A DNA stretch of 6,757 nucleotides from Microbacteriaceae bacterium. Its GTDB lineage: Bacteria; Actinomycetota; Actinomycetes; Actinomycetales; Microbacteriaceae. The stretch is from positions 1-6,757 of the forward strand of contig WOYR01000016.1 in assembly GCA_011620705.1 (NCBI GenBank), in the 5' to 3' direction. Positions 6,454-6,757 of the stretch are shown here, piece by piece. Under the pieces are notes generated by a model that was not told the DNA's origin, did no database searches, and saw only the letters and a list, made by a program, of their open reading frames with translations. The position numbers and the translations under genes were made by a program. Positions within the stretch are counted from its first letter, which is position 1, and the number at the start of each line of letters is the position of its first letter.

Positions 6454-6757
6454 GTGGTGGTCAATCCGGGCGCAGTCGTAACCAAGCACATCTTCGTCAC
6501 CGGGGGCGTCGTCTCCTCCCTCGGCAAGGGCCTCACGGCGGCGAGCTTGGGCAATCTGCTCACCGCGCGCGGACTGCGCGTCGTGATGCAGAAGCTCGAC
6601 CCCTACCTCAACGTCGATCCGGGCACGATGAACCCTTTCCAGCACGGCGAGGTGTTCGTCACCGATGACGGCGCCGAGACCGACCTCGACATCGGACACT
6701 ATGAGCGCTTCCTCGACATCAACCTCGATCAGGCCGCCAACGTCACGACCGGGCAGA
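6454..6757 (+). CDS. pyrG: CTP synthase, N-terminal part (runs off the window)
   Basis: The first 101 residues of CTP synthase, which makes CTP from UTP, ATP and glutamine, the last step of de novo pyrimidine nucleotide synthesis. Visible are the first strand and P-loop (KHIFVTGGVVSSLGKG, 11-26; K25 aligns with E. coli K18), KLDPYLNVDPGT (47-58, K47 aligns with E. coli K40), and HGEVFVTDDGAETDLDIGHY (64-83) holding the Mg-binding aspartate D79 (E. coli D72). The amidoligase domain continues past the window and the glutaminase domain is not seen. Two adjacent GTG codons (6454 and 6457) could start translation; 6454 is taken because it best fits the -10 box. There is no Shine-Dalgarno site before either. 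No frameshift is visible. Confidence 0.95.
   Translation, partial: MVVNPGAVVTKHIFVTGGVVSSLGKGLTAASLGNLLTARGLRVVMQKLDPYLNVDPGTMNPFQHGEVFVTDDGAETDLDIGHYERFLDINLDQAANVTTGQ

Overview
The window is about 70% G+C and reads as a stretch of housekeeping chromosome from a high-GC actinobacterium, most likely of the family Microbacteriaceae. The 3' end of the 23S rRNA and the whole 5S rRNA have the typical form of that family. The gene order TPR protein / HAD phosphatase / short unknown protein / tlyA / NAD kinase / recN / pyrG matches, as I recall it, the Mycobacterium tuberculosis block Rv1691 to Rv1696 plus Rv1699. The family assignment is from memory of rRNA and synteny, not from a search.

Layout: 1-323 is the last part of a 23S rRNA. 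324-466 is a 143-base spacer with short hairpins. 467-585 is the 5S rRNA. 599-642 is a strong intrinsic terminator closing the rRNA operon. Only 40 bases later, at 683, a tightly packed protein operon begins on the same strand: a TPR-like protein (683-1666), an HAD-IIA phosphatase (1650-2687), a 66-residue unknown protein (2687-2887), TlyA (2880-3722), NAD kinase (3767-4687) and RecN (4684-6402). All junctions overlap by 1 to 17 bases except tlyA/NAD kinase (44 bases, with a good Shine-Dalgarno site). After a 51-base gap with a promoter-like -10 box, CTP synthase (pyrG) begins at 6454 and runs off the end of the window.

The genes cover unrelated core jobs: ribosome structure and rRNA 2'-O-methylation (TlyA), NADP supply (NAD kinase), recombinational repair (RecN), CTP synthesis (PyrG), and probable recycling of glycerol 3-phosphate (HAD enzyme, by analogy with Rv1692). 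They are linked mainly by conserved order and translational coupling.

I found no mobile element, CRISPR array, tRNA or defence system, and no evidence of a new biological system. The points worth a second look are small: a changed interdomain linker in TlyA, a tandem repeat placing three in-frame stops at the tlyA start, a probably leaderless pyrG, absence of the two genes that separate recN and pyrG in mycobacteria, alternative stems in the 23S-5S spacer, and a palindrome between the rRNA terminator and the protein operon.
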